DNA of 64,000 bases from Onthophagus taurus (GCF_036711975.1 NC_091971.1:14577501-14641500), one strand, 5' to 3'; shown: positions 1 through 11,267, counted from the first letter of the stretch. Made by a program: numbers and translations. Notes: generated by a model not told the origin, from the letters alone.

Positions 1-848
1 TGGCACCACAAGACGTAATATCGTTAATTAAACACGGAATACCAAAAGATTTGGAATTGCCACATTTAAAATTCTTTTGCCCAGTCGGTGGAGGGTTATC
101 AATAGAAACTATTGAAAAACTACGAAAAATGTTTCCGATGTCCTTAATTTACATAACATACGGACAAACTGAACTTTGGAATGCAAGTCTTCAACCCGAT
201 TTATCCCCAAAGGGTTTAGAACTTTTTGCAAGGAAACCAGGTAGTTGTGGGAGACCAGCTAAAGGATCAACTTATAAGGTTAAATCATCTAAATCATTTA
301 TTTTTTATTTTCATTAACATGTATTTTAGGTTGTTGATTTAGATACTGGAAAACGTTTAGGCCCAAATCAACCTGGCGAATTATACGTAAAATCAAAAAC
401 GAATACACCTGGTTATTATGGCGAAGATAAATTCGACCGCTACGACGACGATGGCTTTTTAAAAACAGGTGATATCCTTTATTACGACGAAGACAAATGG
501 TTCTATTTCGTTGAACGTCACAAAGAAATGTTAAGATACAAAATGATTGCAATTGCACCATCAGAACTTGAAGGTATTCTGATACAACATCCCTCGGTTA
601 AATTAGCTGCTGTTATTGGAAAACCTACCGATGAAGGCGATCTCGCAACAGCGGTTATTGTTAAAAAAAATGATAACGTTACTGCTGAAGAACTTGAAGC
701 TTTGGTTGCTGCGAAAGTCGATGAACGAAAGAAATTGAGAGGGGGTGTTTTATTTGTCGATGAAAATGAAATTCCTATGACACCAACTGGTAAAGTTAGT
801 AGGAGACTTTTGAAACAATATATTTTAAAGAAAATTGAAGGGCAATAA
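1..848 (+). CDS. Acyl-CoA synthetase / luciferase-like enzyme A, C-terminal part
   Basis: This is the 3' part of an ANL-superfamily (AMP-binding) enzyme gene cut by the left edge. Exons are <1-278 and 330-848; the 51-bp GT-AG intron falls in phase 0 after a GSTYK motif, as in enzymes B and C. About 264 residues are visible. They contain the A5 motif YGQTE, the hinge motif GFLKTGD, the A8-loop segment ERHKEMLRYKM and the C-terminal adenylation lysine in PTGK. The family activates carboxylic acids as acyl-adenylates and usually passes them to CoA. The A8 loop lacks the usual glycine (Met instead). The protein ends in EGQ, so the peroxisomal SKL signal of fireflies is absent. A poly(A) signal AATAAA at 844-849 overlaps the stop codon. 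B is its closest neighbour by eye. Substrate is unknown. Confidence 0.93.
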
Positions 849-850
849 AA

Positions 851-1259
851 AAATCTTAAAATTAAATTAAATAAAAACATATTCTCACTAAATTCTTCAA
901 AATTTCCCCGTTGATTAATTTCCTGGCATTCTATTCCTATGTATCTTCTTTCAGTACTCTCTGTATTTGAGTTGCCCATTGTTGGTCCTGATATATCAAG
1001 CAATATTAACTGGTTATCCTTTTTTTCCTACATGATGAATGTAATTTCTGCCGAGGAATTTGAATCCACAAAAAAATCTCCGAGCAGATTAAGCGGCTGG
1101 CCATGCAATAGTTCTGCAGAAAAGGAACTAAAATCTTCTTTTAGAGAGCACCGAAGTCCTAAAAGAGTATTGGAAAGATTGTTATTGCATAAATTACCAG
1201 CACCGCGAGCAATAATGGCTGTTTTGAGAATTCTGTAAAATCTCTCCGAAATACCATTA
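851..1259. other. Intergenic stretch with one unexplained open frame
   Basis: The spacer between enzyme A and the hAT-like element contains a 99-codon + strand open frame at 939-1238 whose product is Ser/Lys/Arg-rich and resembles nothing I recognise. There is no promoter-like sequence and no sign of splicing to a neighbour. It may be chance or a transposon scrap. Confidence 0.3.
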
Positions 1260-1423
1260 CTATAAAGTAGTGATGGAACGGATAGTGATTTTGCGAAAAG
1301 CCATATCTATCCGGCCATTATGGTTATAATTTCTGGCACATTTCTGAAAATACCCTACATTGAAACATTATTGCGATATTTGAATAAAAATTAAATTAAT
1401 AAGAAAGCTGACAAGATGAACTT

Positions 1424-4400
1424 TTTTGATGGTGATTTAACTAACGAAGCAACTCTAAAAAGAGGATACTTTAATTAATAATCGGCGATATTTCCACAAG
1501 GATCTGCCACGGCTAATTTTTGATACTTCAAGAAAAATCAATTTGTAAAACAATAAACTTCTTTTATTAGTAATTATTGACCGAGGTTGGTGTCAATTTG
1601 AGCCGAAATAATTATTTCTTAAATCTAATCTAACCTTACAACTAACGAGATGCGAAACGAATATAAAATAAGATAAATTTCTATAATTACGACTTCAAAA
1701 TGGCGATCCTTTCACGTTTAGAAACGGCGTGACTTGATTCCCCAATAACAGGATCTTTTCCAAACTTGAAGTCGATTTATTCCCCTCGATGGTTTCCAAT
1801 CACGATTAAATTGACAATTCACACGACTATAATTACAAAAATAATAATGTGCTTACCCGAGACAACGGGGTGTTCAAATCAAACAAAAACAAAGGAGCAA
1901 TCGGAATTAACGAAAAAAAAATAGATACTATTCTTCAATCTCTATGGATTCGTTCCTAATTAAACTATCCGTGCACCAATTATCCAATTTGTTTAAAGAC
2001 GCCAAATGGAAATCTCTTCCAATTTTACTTCTAGGAACGTCCAGGCTGCTTTTCAGTCAGAGACTAAAACTTCTTTCCTCCCACAAGTTGAACGATCAAA
2101 AAAAAAAACCCGTTATCTCGCCGAAAAATATAAATCCCGTAAACACATGTTGAATGTCGATCAACTCTTAAAAATAATCATCGAGGGAAATCGCGAAAAA
2201 AATAAAACAATAAAATTTAAAAAAATACCTCATCAGTTATAATATAACGATAATAAATAAAACTAAGAAAATAAACCGTAATAGATCCTTCAACAAATTA
2301 ATTTTATAACGAATTTTGAAAGTTATCGATGAAAATTAAAAAACTCGAAAATTTTATCAATACTTCAAATATTGTTTTCTCAAAAACTAAAAGTTATTTT
2401 TCAAAACGGGTTGATTCATTGAAAAGAGGACACTTTTATTAACACTTTGGGAAATTTTCATACTCATATTCCAAGAAATGGATTTTATACGAATTTTCAA
2501 AACTTAATCGGCGAAAATTGCAAAATTCCATAAAATTGTCGATTACTTCAAAAATTTATTTCTCAAAAACTAAAAGTGATTTTTCAAAACGGCTTTTTGC
2601 ATTAAAAAGAGCATACTTTAATTAATAATCGGCAATATTTCCACAAGGATCCTTCAAGAAATTAATTTAATAGCGAATTTTGAAAATTATCTATGAAAAT
2701 TACAACATCGAAAATTTTATCAAATTTTCAAATATTGTTTTCTCAAAAACTAAAAGTTATTTTTCAATACGGGTTGGTTCATAGGAAAGAGGACAATCTT
2801 ATTAACACTTTGAGAAATTTTCATACTGATATTCCAAGAAATGGATTTTATACGAATTTTTAAAACTTAATTGGCGAAAATTGCAAAATTCGAAAAAATT
2901 GTCGATTACTTCAAAAATTTATTTCTTAAGAACTAAAAGTGATTTTTCAAAACGGCTTGTTGCATTAGAAAGAGGATACTTTAATTAATAATTGGTGATA
3001 TTTCCACAAGGATCCTTCAAGAAATTAATTTTATAACAAATTTTGAAAGTTATCGATGAAAATTACAACATCGAAAATTTTATCAAATTTTCAAATATTG
3101 TTTTCTCAAAAACTAAAAATTATTTTTCAAGACGGGTTGGTTCATAGGAAAGAGGACACCCTTATTAACACTTTGAGAAATTTGCATACTCATATTCCAA
3201 GAAATGGATTTTATACGAATTTTCAAAACTTAATCGGCGAAAATTGCAAAATTCGATAAAATTGTCGATTATTTTAAAAATTTGTTTCTCAAGAACTAAA
3301 AGTGATTTTTCAAAACGGCTTTTTGCATTAAAAAGAGGATACTTTAATTAATAATTGGTGATATTTCCACAAGGATCCTTCAAGAAATTAATTTAATAGC
3401 GAATTTTGAAAATTATCGATGAAAATTACAACATCAAAAATTTTATCAAATTTTCAAATATTGTTTTCTCAAAAACTAAAAATTATTTTTCAAGACGGGT
3501 TTGTTCATAGGAAAGAGGACATTCTTATTAACACTTTGGGAAATTTTCATACTCATATTCCAAGAAATGGATTTTATACGAATTTTTAAAACTTAATCGG
3601 CGAAAATTGCAAAATTCTAAAAAATTGTGGATTAATCAAAAATTTATTTCTCAAGAACTAAAAGTGATTTTTCAAAACGTCTTTTTGCATAAAAAACAAA
3701 ATACTATGATTAATAATTGGTGATATTTCCACAAGGATCCTTCAACAAATTAATTTTATAACAAATTTTGAAAGTTATCGATGAAAATTACATCGAAAAT
3801 TTTATCAAAATTTCAAATATTGTTTTCTCAAAAACTAAAAGTTATTTTTCAAAACGGGTTTATTCATTGAAAAGAGGACACTTTTATTAACACTTTGGGA
3901 AATTTTTATACTCATATTCCAAGAAATGGATTTTATACGAATTTTTAAAACTTAATTGGCAAAAATTGCAAAATTCGAAAAAATTCTCAATTACTTCAAA
4001 AATTTATTTCTTAAGAACTAAAAGTGATTTTTCAAAACGGCTTTTTGCATTAAAAAGAGGATACTTTAATTAATAATTGGTGATATTTCCACAAGGATCC
4101 TTCAAGAAATTAATTTAATAGCGAATTTTGAAAATTATCGATGAAAATTACAACATCGAAAATTTTATCAAATCTTGAAATATTGTTTTCTCAAAAACTA
4201 AAAGTTATTTTTCAAAACGAGTTTATTCATTGAAAAGAGGACACTTTTATTAACACTTTGGGAAATTTTCATACTCATATTCCAAGAAATGGAATTTTTA
4301 AAACTTCATCGGCGTAAATTGCAAAATTCGAAAAAATTGTCGATTATTTTAAAAATTTGTTTCTCAAGAACTAAAAGTGATTTTTCAAAAATGCTTTTTG

Positions 4401-5118
4401 CGTTAAAAAGAGGATACTTTAATTAATAATTGGTGATATTTCCACAAGGATCCTTGTAGAAATTAATTTAATAGCGAATTTTGAAAATTATCGATGAAAA
4501 TTACAACATCGAAAATTTTATCAAATTTTCAAATATTGTTTTCTCAAAAACTAAAAATTATTTTTCAAGACGGGTTGGTTCATAGGAAAGAAGACACTCT
4601 TATTAACACTTTGAGAAATTTGCATACTCATATTCCAAGAAATGGATTTTATACGAATTTTCAAAACTTAATCGGCGAAAATTGCAAAATTCGATAAAAT
4701 TGTCGATTACTTCAAAAATTTATTTCTCAAGAACTAAAAGTAATTTTTCAAAACGGCTTGTTGCATTAAAAAGAGCATACTTTAATTAATAATCGGCAAT
4801 ATTTCCACAAGGATCCTTCAAGAAATTAATTTAATAGCGAATTTTGAAAATTATCTATGAAAATTACAACATCGAAAATTTTATCAAATTTTCAAATATT
4901 ATTTTCTCAAAAACTAAAAGTTATTTTTCAAGACGGGTTGGTTCATAGGAAAGAGGACACTCTTATTAACACTTTGAGAAATTTTCATACTCATATTCCA
5001 AGAAATGGATTTTATACGAATTTTTAAAACTTAATCGGCGAAAATTGCAAAATTCGATAAAATTGTCGATTACTTCAAAAATTTATTTCTCAAGAACTAA
5101 AAGTGATTTTTCAAAACG
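1424..5118 (+). repeat. Satellite array 1: about eight 362-bp dimers of a ~181-bp monomer
   Basis: The marker CCACAAGGATCC recurs near 1494, 2641, 3004, 3367, 3729, 4089, 4442 and 4804, a period of 353-364 bp. Each period holds two diverged halves of about 181 bp. Both start with TTTCTCAAAAACTAAAAG or a close variant and continue through similar TTTTTCAAAACGG and AAAAGAGGA segments, so the unit is a dimeric higher-order repeat. The first gap is longer only because 783 bp have been added between 1501 and 2284. Short open frames in some copies (for example 3056-3259 and 4494-4697) are by-products of the repeat. The whole array lies within the hAT-like element. Confidence 0.93.
1505..2283. mobile_element. 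Insertion of ~779 bp into satellite array 1
   Basis: The array breaks off at ...AAGGATC (ending 1504) and resumes with GATCCTTCAA (from 2284). The intact unit reads AAGGATCCTTCAA, so GATC is present twice. Removing 783 bp restores a 364-bp period, equal to one dimer. This is what a transposon with a 4-bp target duplication leaves. The terminal sequences match each other only weakly (about 11 of 18 positions), and no coding frame is recognised, so the family is not identified. Confidence 0.6.
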
Positions 5119-5273
5119 GCCAAAATTCCTGTGAATGGTGGAGTATTAAGTAATAGGTTTTTAATATCTGGCCAAAGCCGGATATTTGATAACTATCCGG
5201 TATCCGGCCGGGTTTTAAAAAATGGCCGGATACTGGATAGTTGCCGGATATCCGTTTTACCACTACTATAAAG

Positions 5274-6510
5274 GTAGTAAGAGGAAGTATGAATTTGGTT
5301 TCCTAGAAGGTTATTTTATTGCCATAAAAGTTGGAACTTAAATTGCAAATAATCATTGAATGCGTAATATAGGTATCATAGCCATATCGTTGTTTTCCAA
5401 GAATTAGTTTATAAAGTCGCTTTTTCGAACAGTTTCACATAGAAGTTAGCAATGATTGGTGATAACGACGACCAAGTGCTGCTTCCTCATGTTTCTCGTA
5501 AAACTCTTCTTTCCAATATTAATAAGTCGAAGCAAGCAAAGCCCTACCAGTTCTGTGATGTATCTCAAGAAACCCTTGGATATGAATTTTCAGCGTAAAC
5601 TCTCCAGGGCATCTCTATATGTCCTATGTATCCAGGGAAAATCACAAATTTTGCGAAATTTAATATATTGGCTAGTATCATCGTTTTCTTGATTTGTGTT
5701 TTTCATTCTGATCATTTGTACTCTAATTCTGCCTTCTTTATAGTTAGCTAGAATGTGATACTCGAAATCTTGAGGTGTACTCGACATAGCTTTTTACTTA
5801 CTAGTTTATTTGAAGAAAGCCTTTTGTATAATTTCACGCAGAAGAATTTTTTGTCTCCTGATCAAGATTCTACGGACTGCAATTGAGTTGATGTGGTACT
5901 TCACTATAAATAATACTGACGTGACATTCTTTTCGCTGCACCATCATAATGACGATATCAATAAATGATGAGGATAATGTTGGGTCCCGGATTAGGAACT
6001 AATAAAGCATGTACCTTTATAATCATAATAAATATTCAGATATAAAATTTTCAATTAAATTACTTCATTCACAATATTGCATCATACATTAATGAACGAT
6101 CTACAAATGTTCATTGATCAGTTGATTTGGACGATGAGGGAAAGTTCATTGTAGGATACTACAGTTAATAAAATAATCACATGAAATTAGTGTAATAATG
6201 TAGAAGGTAAAACATTTTTAATGTGTAATTTTGCCTAATTTATGACAAAGACGAATATGCTTAGTAATATTATGAAATTACTCAAAAAATACCGACTCAC
6301 GATTGCGTTGCTTTTAATGTTATGCATTATAGGATATTTGTTGCCAGGAGGCTATCATTGCTCAGAAACAACATAGTCAGCGCGTAACTGCGAAGCTGGA
6401 CATCGTAAAAGATAACGATTAAAAATATAAAATGTAAATACATAGTGATTTGCAGTTACGTAGACCACTCGCTTATCATCATTGTTTTAATTATACACAT
6501 TCTCTTATAC
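5274..6510. other. Spacer upstream of enzyme B; two short unexplained frames
   Basis: No recognised gene. Two short frames look more protein-like than average. The first is a 48-codon + strand frame at 5452-5598, preceded by a possible TATA (TATAAAG, 5410-5416). The second is a 65-codon - strand frame at 5590-5787 rich in charged residues. They overlap by a few bases, neither resembles a known family, and neither has clear splice partners. They may be decayed transposon sequence. The rest (5790-6510) shows nothing beyond AT-rich DNA. Confidence 0.3.
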
Positions 6511-6514
6511 GCAC

Positions 6515-6551
6515 TATATAAGAAGCAAATTTTGAAAAGATATTCAGTTTC
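6515..6551 (+). promoter_or_regulatory. Core promoter of enzyme B: TATA box plus TCAGTT initiator
   Basis: TATATAAG at 6515-6522 is followed by the arthropod initiator TCAGTT at 6544-6549, with the initiator A at 6546, 31 bp from the first T of the box. This is the standard TATA-to-start distance. A start at 6546 gives a 51-nt 5' leader before the ATG at 6597. Confidence 0.75.
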
Positions 6552-6596
6552 AATTTACATTCCATCGTCTAACAACGAAAATACATCATTTCAAAA

Positions 6597-8389
6597 ATGG
6601 GTTGTGAAGGTATATTATTATTAATTTTAAAAAGAGTAATTTAAATATTTAAATTTTTTTAGACGACATTATTTTACCTGATCAAGGAGATAATATCATT
6701 AGAACTAAAAAATCGGATGCTAATTATGATCCAAAAGGAGTTGCTCACTCCATTTTTGTTTCTTTAAGCAACAAAAAACACGAAATAGGACAAATAGATG
6801 CAAATACTGGCGAAGAAGAAACTTTTGGGGTAACTTTACAAAAAGCGATAAGAATAGCTTGTCATTTAAAAAGTTTAGGGGTGACCCCAAATGATATCAT
6901 CACTCCATGCACTACGAATCATTTAAATGCAGCAGCGATTTTCCACGCGATTTTATTTACCGGTGCTAAACCTGCTGGAATGGACCCATTTGCTCCAGAT
7001 GAAGACAGAATAAGACAACTAGAACTGGTTGAACCAAAACTTATTTTTGCCATACCAGAAACCGTAAAAGCTTTGGAAAATATGATTGATTCTTTAGGAC
7101 TAAATACTAAAATCATTGTTTTTGGTAAAACTGATATACATATTCCTTTTGAAGATTTATTAGTTCCTTTGCCTGAAGAAGAAAAAAATTTTACGCCGTA
7201 CATAGTTGATGATGTTCATGAACCTGCTTTAATCGTTTTCAGCAGTGGAACTACGGGAAGTCCAAAAGGAATTTGTATAAGTCATTATTCTGTTATGGGG
7301 AATTTTGGGAATGTGTAAGTATATAATTTTATTAAAATTATAAATGTTATAAACCGCCTTTTTAGACTATTACCAAATAATGACCCCCAAATTTTTTTAT
7401 CATACGCTTCTTTCGTTTGGGCTTCTGCAATTGTAATAACTGTTACAACTGCACTGGTGGGTGGAATAAAAGTCCAAGCTTCTGGTTTCACCCCGGAAAA
7501 AGCTTGGCGTCATTTGGAAAAATATAAAGTATCCGTTTTCTTTGCTGCTCCTCAAGATTTAATCGCGCTAATTAAAAATGGAAAACCGAAGGGTTTGAAA
7601 TTACCCCATTTAAAAATGTTGTGCCCAGCTGGAGGACCAATTTCAATACCAAGTTATCACACCTTGCAAGAAATGTTCCCGGATGTAACAATTTTTACTG
7701 GTTTCGGTCAAACAGAACTTTTTAATTGTGCACTAGTACCCGATTTTAGTCCATCAGCTAGAACTGCCCTTTTAAGTAGGCCGACTACTTGTGGTAAACC
7801 AACAAGAGGATCAACATATAAAGTAAAAAACAACAATCTTTTTGTTACGAATTATTTTATTTTTAATTTTTAGATTGTTGACCCAGATACTGGAAAAATT
7901 TTAGGTCCAAATCAACCTGGAGAACTCTGCGTACTCTCCGATATGAATATGATTGGATATTACAAGCAAGATTCCTCAGAAAGATTCGACGAAGATGGAT
8001 TCTTAAAAACAGGGGATATTTTATATTACGACGAAGAAAAATGGTTCTTTTTCGTTGAACGGAGCAAAGAAATGTTGCGATATAAAATGACAGCGATTGC
8101 TCCAACGGAAATCGAACACATTTTAATTCAACATCCTTCGGTTAAATTAGCGGTGGTTATTGGAAAACCCACCGATGAAGGTGATATAACGATCGGGGTT
8201 GTTGTTAGAAAAGACAAAAATGTTACTGACAAAGAACTTGAAGACTTAGTAGCGAGTAATGTTGACGAACGCAAAAGAATTAGGGGTGGGATTTATTTTG
8301 TTGATGAAAGTGAAATTCCTTTTACACCGTCTGGAAAAATTAAACGAAGGAGCTTAAAACGATATATTTTAGAAAAAATCCAAAATTAA
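6597..8389 (+). CDS. Acyl-CoA synthetase / luciferase-like enzyme B (complete, 545 aa)
   Basis: Exons 6597-6609, 6663-7314, 7366-7822 and 7874-8389 join in phase to 545 codons plus stop, the size of firefly luciferase (about 550). The start is the first ATG after a TATA/initiator promoter. Motifs in order: phosphate loop SSGTTGSPKG (198-207), A5 motif FGQTE (335-339), GFLKTGD (416-422), A8 loop ERSKEMLRYKM (436-446), adenylation lysine in PSGK (Lys529). The family forms acyl-AMP from a carboxylic acid and ATP, then usually acyl-CoA. Firefly Lys443 aligns with Arg, Gly446 with Met, and the luciferin-site HHGF region with VWAS, so a luciferase role is unlikely. The C-terminus KIQN carries no peroxisomal signal. 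AATAAA lies at 8435-8440. Substrate unknown. Confidence 0.95.
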
Positions 8390-8533
8390 TTTTAAGATAA
8401 TTTTATGTTATTTAAGTTTTATAATTAATAAATTAATAAAAATATAGTAAAATCTCGATATAATGGGGAATAAGTGGATATTCGTGATAGCCAAAAGTCC
8501 CTTATATGAAAAATTTTTAACTTGCACTTCAAA

Positions 8534-8583
8534 ATCTAGTTCTAGATCTAGTATTAGTTCTAATGCTAGTGTTAGATCTAGTT
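8534..8583 (+). repeat. CTAG-rich repeat, half copy
   Basis: A run of CTAGTTCTAGATCTAGTATT-type units lies just before satellite array 2. It has the same units as the arms of the hairpin repeats at 10.9, 36.3 and 61.4 kb, but here the hairpin core is missing. Confidence 0.7.
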
Positions 8584-8594
8584 ACAATAAAAGA

Positions 8595-10672
8595 TTATTT
8601 AATTTTATTCTTAACAATTACTCCCTTTCACCTTTTGCTCTCAGATACATAGACATTGAGAAAAATAAGAAAATATAATAATTTGATGATTTTGTGCTTT
8701 TTCAAGATATTAAAGGTAACAATTTGAATCGGAGCATGTTATAAAAACAGTTTTAGTACAAAAGTTGTAGCAAATTTTATTCTTAACAACAATTCTCCCT
8801 TGCACTTTTGCTCTCAGATGCATAGATATCGAAAAAAATATGAAAATTTTATGAATTTGTTGTTTTTTGCAAGTTATTGATGGTAACCCTAGGTAATCTG
8901 AGCATATTACAAAAAAACTTTTATAACAAAAGTTGTAGAAAATGTTATTTTTAACAATATTCCTCTCTTACACTTTTGCTCTCAGATACATAGACATCGA
9001 GAAAAATATGAAAATTTGATGAATTTGTTGCTTTTTCAAATTATTAAAGGTAACAGTCTGGAATCGGAGCATGTTATAAAAACACTTTTAGAATAAAAGT
9101 TGTAGCAAATTTTATTGTTAGCAACATTCCTCTCTTCCACTTTTGCTCTCAGATGCATAGATATCGAAAAAAATATGAAAATTGTATGAATTTGTTGTTT
9201 TTTGCAAGTGATTGATGGTAGCCCTGGGTAATCTGAGCATATTACAAAAAATCTTTTATAACAAAAGTTGTAGAAAATGTTATTTTTAACAATATTCATC
9301 TCTCACACTTTTGCTCTCAGATATATAGACATCGAGAAAAATAAGAAAATATGAAAATTTTATGAATTTGTTGTTTTTTGCAAGTGATTGATGGAAACCC
9401 TGGGTAATCTGAGCATATTACAAAAAAACTTTTATAACAAAAGTTGTAGAAAATGTTATTCTTAACAATATTCCTCTCTTACACTTTTGCTCTCAGATAC
9501 ATAGACATCGAGAAAAATAAGAAAATATGAAAATTTTATGAATTTGTTGCTTTTTCAAATTATTAAAGGTAACAGTCTGGAATCGGAGCATGTTATAAAA
9601 ACACTTTTAGAATAAAAGTTGTAGCAAATTTTATTGTTAGCAACATTCCTCTCTTGCACTTTTGCTCTCAGATGCATACATATCGAAAAAAATATGAAAA
9701 TTGTATGAATTTGTTGTTTTTTGTAAGTGATTGATGGTTGCCCTGGGTAATCTGAGCATATTACAAAAAAACTTTTATAACAAAAGTTGTAGAAGATGTT
9801 ATTCTTAATAATACTCCTCTCTTACACTTTTGCTCTCAGATACATAGATATCGAGAAAACTAAGAAAATATGAAAATTTGATGAATTTGTTGCTTTTTCA
9901 AATTATTAAAGGTAACAATCTGGAATCGGAACATGTTATAAAAACACTTTCAGAATAAAAGTTGTAGCAAATTTTATTGTTAGCAACATTCCTCTCTTGC
10001 ACTTTTGCTCTCAGATGCATGGATATCGAAAAAAATATGAAAATTGTATGAATTTGTTGTTTTTTGCAAGTGATTGATGGTAGCACTGGGTAATCTGAGC
10101 ATATTACAAAAAAACTTTTATAACAAAAGTTGTAGCAAATGTTATTCTTAACAATATTTCTCTCTTACACTTTTGCTCTCAGATACATAGAAATCGAGAA
10201 AAATAAGAAAATATGAAAATTTGATGAATTTGTTGCTTTTTCAAATTATTAAAGGTAACAGTCTGGAATCGGAGCATGTTATAAAAACACTTTTAGAACA
10301 AAAGTTGTAGCAAATTTTATTGTTAGCAACATTCCTCACTTGCACTTTTGCTCACAGATGCATAGATATCGAAAAAAATATGAAAATATGAAAATTTTAT
10401 GAATTTGTTGTTTTTTGCAAGTTATTGATGGAACCCTGGGTAATCTGAGCATATTACAAAAACACTTTTAGAACAAAAGTTGCAGAAAACTTTGTTCTTA
10501 ACAATATTCCTCTCTTACACTTTTGCTCTCAGATACATTGACATCGAGAAAAATAAGAAAATATGAAAATTTGTTGCTTTTTCAAATTATTAAATGTAAC
10601 AGTCTGGAATTGGAGCATGTTATAAAAACACTTTTCAAACAAAAGTTGTCTTTCAGATTCATAAATAGGATA
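8595..10672 (+). repeat. Satellite array 2: about six 343-bp dimers of a ~170-bp monomer
   Basis: The marker TTTTGCTCTCAG or a close variant occurs at 8633, 8806, 8974, 9141, 9309, 9485, 9660, 9828, 10003, 10171, 10346 and 10521, with spacings of 167-176 bp. Two monomer types mostly alternate. One has GGAATCGGAGCATGTTATAA; the other has CTGGGTAATCTGAGCATATT. The real unit is therefore mostly a dimer of about 343 bp. A few copies break the alternation (around 9309-9485). It is unrelated by eye to satellite array 1. It lies wholly between enzymes B and C and has no credible gene. Confidence 0.93.
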
Positions 10673-10877
10673 TTCCCATAAGGTATGATTTCTGTCGCAA
10701 TTCTATTGATTTTAAGTACAATGTGTTGCATAATACTTCTATTGTATCGTTATAAAGTTTTGAAAATCGGTAGATTAAGTTGTATACCGGTAGACTATCT
10801 TCTATATCGGTATATCTACCAATAAATCGTTGGGGTTGGCAACGATGGTCTGAAGACGCACGGCTAAACCAGAAACT
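10673..10877. other. Spacer with no recognised feature
   Basis: AT-rich sequence between satellite array 2 and the CTAG hairpin repeat, including a short patch of CGGTAGA-like near-repeats at 10770-10825. Nothing else is seen. Confidence 0.4.
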
Positions 10878-11062
10878 TTCTAGTTTTAGGTCTACTGTTA
10901 GCTCTACTTTCAGTTCAATAAAAATCTACAATAATCTAACGATGAATAATCACTAATACTAGAACTAACACTTGCATTAGAACTAACACCAGACCCAGAA
11001 CTAGATACATTCGGGTTCAGCCGTTTTAAGAGACATACGGCTAAACCCGAATGTTTATTTTA
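10878..11062. repeat. CTAG-rich hairpin repeat, copy with core
   Basis: CTAG/TAGAACTAACA-type units (10878-11005) lead into an imperfect hairpin at about 11008-11056. One arm starts ACATTCGGGTT and the other ends AACCCGAATGT. The same core and flanking units recur at 36.2-36.6 kb and as a half copy at 61.4 kb, which marks a dispersed foldback family. Confidence 0.75.
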
Positions 11063-11267
11063 CTATTTCATTCATTACGTTAACAACCAATAAGAATTCG
11101 CGCTTTTCAGTCAATTGCGAGTATTTCAGCGGTTATTTGGCTGTAACCATGGAGAACGATAATACGCTCGTATGCCATTTAAATAATTTTAAGATATCCA
11201 TGAAAGTTCCTATAACAATCAGTGTAATTTATTAGTATAAACAACTAACAAAATTAAAATTTTAAAA

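Larger units (their letters stand above)
1268..5265. mobile_element. Non-autonomous hAT-like element with an 8-bp target duplication
   Basis: The left end TAGTGATGGAACGGATA (1268-1284) matches the reverse complement of the right end (TAGTGGTAAAACGGATA) at 14 of 17 positions. The ends are flanked by identical 8-bp direct repeats CTATAAAG at 1260-1267 and 5266-5273, which is the hAT target-duplication size. Subterminal ATCCGGC-type motifs recur inside both ends (around 1310 on the left, 5165-5260 on the right), another hAT trait. No transposase frame is present. Almost all of the interior is a dimeric satellite array plus a secondary insertion. The call as a hAT-type element is strong from ends and duplication; the exact family is unknown. 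Confidence 0.82.

Noticed and set aside
518-1003. 161-codon frame on the - strand over the 3' end of enzyme A
   Set aside because: It is antisense to a strongly conserved AMP-binding exon; the composition follows the complement of the real frame.
3056-4697. Two 67-codon frames with identical translation at 3056-3259 and 4494-4697
   Set aside because: They are the same position in two copies of satellite 1; other copies are broken at this site, and there is no start context. Repeat by-product, not a gene family.
8595-10672. Regularly spaced repeats considered as a CRISPR array
   Set aside because: The host is eukaryotic, the units are contiguous monomers with no unique spacers, and no cas-like genes are near.
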